44,670 nucleotides of DNA from Campylobacteraceae bacterium (lineage in GTDB: Bacteria > Campylobacterota > Campylobacteria > Campylobacterales > Sulfurovaceae): contig JAMOOP010000061.1 of the NCBI GenBank assembly GCA_027065385.1, positions 1 through 44,670 of the forward strand, in the 5' to 3' direction. Each line of letters opens with the position of its first letter. Within the stretch, counting starts at the first letter, position 1. The notes beneath the pieces are model-generated. The model ran no database searches and was not told where the DNA came from. It worked only from the letters and a program-made list of their open reading frames with translations. Both the position numbers and the translations under genes were made by a program. Below, piece by piece: positions 43,798-44,670 of this stretch.

Positions 43798-44292
43798 ATG
43801 AAAGTAAATGGAACATTAATAAATTATTACTTTTTTTGTAAAACAAAGCTTTGGCTACACGCCAATAGAATAAACCTAGAAGATAATAGCGAAGATGTAA
43901 GAATAGGTAAAGTTCTACATGAGATAAATGAGGAAAAGGGAGATAATACCGAAATAGCCATAGATAATATCAAGATAGATAAGCTAACCAAAGATTATCT
44001 TGTTGAGGTTAAAAAGAGTGATAGCGACCCAGAGGCTGTAAAGTGGCAAGTGCTTTTATATCTCTATAAACTAAAACAAAAAGGTGTTATTAAAAAGGGG
44101 AAAATTGAGTTTATAGAGAAGAGAAAACAGAGTAAAAAGGTGCATTTTGTAGAGCTTGATGAGGTTAATGAGAGGGAGCTTTTAAAAGTATTAGGTGAGA
44201 TTAGCAGTTTAATTAATCAACCAAAACCACCAGAGGTTAAATTTAAAAGAGAGTGTAGAAAGTGTGCCTATTATGAGTACTGTTTTATATAA
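43798..44292 (+). CDS. cas4: CRISPR-associated exonuclease Cas4
   Basis: 164 residues, the usual size for the RecB-like Cas4. The N-terminal cysteine of the iron-sulfur cluster is in YFFCKTKLWL, and three more are in the C-terminal CRKCAYYEYC. The nuclease core is RIGKVLHEI (His), the Asp in KIDKL and VEVKKSD (E-x-K) with WQVLLYLYKLK. Cas4 trims prespacers and selects their PAM with Cas1-Cas2. I choose ATG 43798 (ribosome site AAAGGAAA) over an upstream TTG at 43774 that lies within the end of cas3. cas1 and cas2, which normally follow, are not seen before the window ends; the next gene is a nucleotidyltransferase. Confidence 0.9.
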   Translation: MKVNGTLINYYFFCKTKLWLHANRINLEDNSEDVRIGKVLHEINEEKGDNTEIAIDNIKIDKLTKDYLVEVKKSDSDPEAVKWQVLLYLYKLKQKGVIKKGKIEFIEKRKQSKKVHFVELDEVNERELLKVLGEISSLINQPKPPEVKFKRECRKCAYYEYCFI

Positions 44293-44301
44293 AGGGTTTT
44301 T

Positions 44302-44571
44302 ATGAGATTAACACCATATCAACAAAGGGCTATAAAAAAACATTTTATAGAGGTTTTTAAAGAGGGAGAGATTTATCTATTTGGAAGTAGAGTTGATGAT
44401 AGTTTAAAAGGTGGAGATATTGACCTATATTTAACGGTTTCTGATTTAAAAGATTTGGCTATTAAAAGGGTAAAGTTTTTGGTAGCACTTAAAAGGGATA
44501 TAGGAGAACAGAAAATAGATGTGGTTTTTAATAGAGGTAAAAATAGAGTCACCAAAACTAGCACAAAATAA
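44302..44571 (+). CDS. MntA-like minimal nucleotidyltransferase
   Basis: 89 residues with the minimal nucleotidyltransferase fold. LFGSRVDDSLKGGDIDLYL (about 26-44) is the GS-x-D-x-D catalytic motif and QKIDVVF (about 73-79) provides the third aspartate. Such proteins usually act as the antitoxin MntA beside a HEPN-domain toxin (HepT), which they inactivate by adenylylation. No HEPN gene is visible on either side within the window. The C-terminus (GKNRVTKTSTK) departs from the usual family tail after the third aspartate and could be truncated or shifted. It is 9 bp from the cas4 stop and probably co-transcribed with the cas genes. Confidence 0.8.
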   Translation: MRLTPYQQRAIKKHFIEVFKEGEIYLFGSRVDDSLKGGDIDLYLTVSDLKDLAIKRVKFLVALKRDIGEQKIDVVFNRGKNRVTKTSTK

Positions 44572-44588
44572 ACAATGTTCTAGCTGTA

Positions 44589-44631
44589 ACTATAACTAAT
44601 TATAAAAAAAAGTTATAGTCAGGCAACCCTG
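44589..44631. repeat. Two adjacent hairpins at the right edge
   Basis: ACTATAACT (44589-44597) pairs exactly with AGTTATAGT (44611-44619) around an A/T loop with an A-run. Directly after it CAGG (44620-44623) pairs with CCTG (44628-44631). No T-run follows, so it does not look like a terminator. It starts 17 bases after the MNT stop. It may be the end of a mobile element, a leader, or an RNA structure. Confidence 0.45.
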
Positions 44632-44670
44632 TAATAGTCTTCAAGAATAAATTTTATAGATTCTTTTTTG

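Noticed and set aside
44525-44600. Alternative frame after the MNT gene reading QCSSCNYN, resembling the first zinc-knuckle of TnpB
   Set aside because: Only a few residues match and a stop follows at once; too short to separate from chance.
44572-44670. Possible CRISPR repeat or leader after the cas genes
   Set aside because: No sequence of 25-40 bases recurs in the window, so no array can be claimed.

Overview
The window is strongly A+T-rich bacterial chromosome, most likely from a member of Campylobacterota (a Sulfurimonas/Sulfurovum/Arcobacter-like organism). The best evidence is gene order: serA, rpsA, ispH, aroA, pheT and pheS on the minus strand with a divergent HIT gene is the arrangement I recall from Campylobacter. 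TTG and GTG starts, bare TATAAT-type promoters without clear -35 boxes, and TAATG or ATGA gene junctions also fit. I cannot name the species.

Layout. 1-560: the end of an ORF that looks like a decayed TnpB (IS200/IS605-type) protein, with palindromes and nested inverted repeats. 561-6154 (-): a tolC - membrane fusion protein - RND efflux operon whose RND permease is divided into two genes. 6155-15146 (-): the conserved housekeeping block pheS-pheT-aroA-ispH and rpsA-serA. 15222-19000: hinT (+), then a ferredoxin:thioredoxin-reductase/rhodanese fusion, pgi and a phosphomannomutase/phosphoglucomutase gene (-). 19129-21533 (+): tRNA-Ser(GCU) and three cobalamin genes (cobalt chelatase CbiK type, precorrin-2 methyltransferase, precorrin-8X methylmutase). 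21551-28502 (-): an HPr-EI fusion, glmU, coaBC, uppS, a prepilin peptidase and lptF. 28793-30220 (+): gatB, followed by the remains of a PemK/MazF-type toxin and an associated small ORF. 30516-31988 (-): a DEAD-box RNA helicase. 32263-36086 (+): a NagZ-like lipoprotein, a DUF4136 lipoprotein, a 2-Cys peroxiredoxin, a Fur/PerR regulator and an LpxH-like phosphoesterase. 36021-37504 (-): a zinc-ribbon/DUF4178 membrane protein and a tiny Gly/Ser-tailed partner. 37618-44292 (+): a compact type I-B cas operon, cas6-cas8b-cas7-cas5-cas3-cas4. 44302-44571: a MntA-like nucleotidyltransferase, then a structured non-coding edge.

How the genes work together. Several groups feed the cell envelope (glmU, uppS, lptF, LpxH-like, NagZ-like, manB/pgi) and translation (pheST, rpsA, gatB, tRNA-Ser). 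The peroxiredoxin and PerR-like gene form a plausible oxidative-stress pair. The cas genes make a full interference complex (Cas6, Cas8b, Cas7, Cas5, Cas3) plus Cas4. Cas1, Cas2 and the CRISPR array are not in the window and may lie beyond the right edge. The accessory pieces are the TnpB remnant at the left, the toxin remnant at 30221-30446, and the DUF4178/cas/MNT region at the right. No gene-free stretch exceeds 300 bases. The longest ones (30221-30515 and 28503-28792) are described below.
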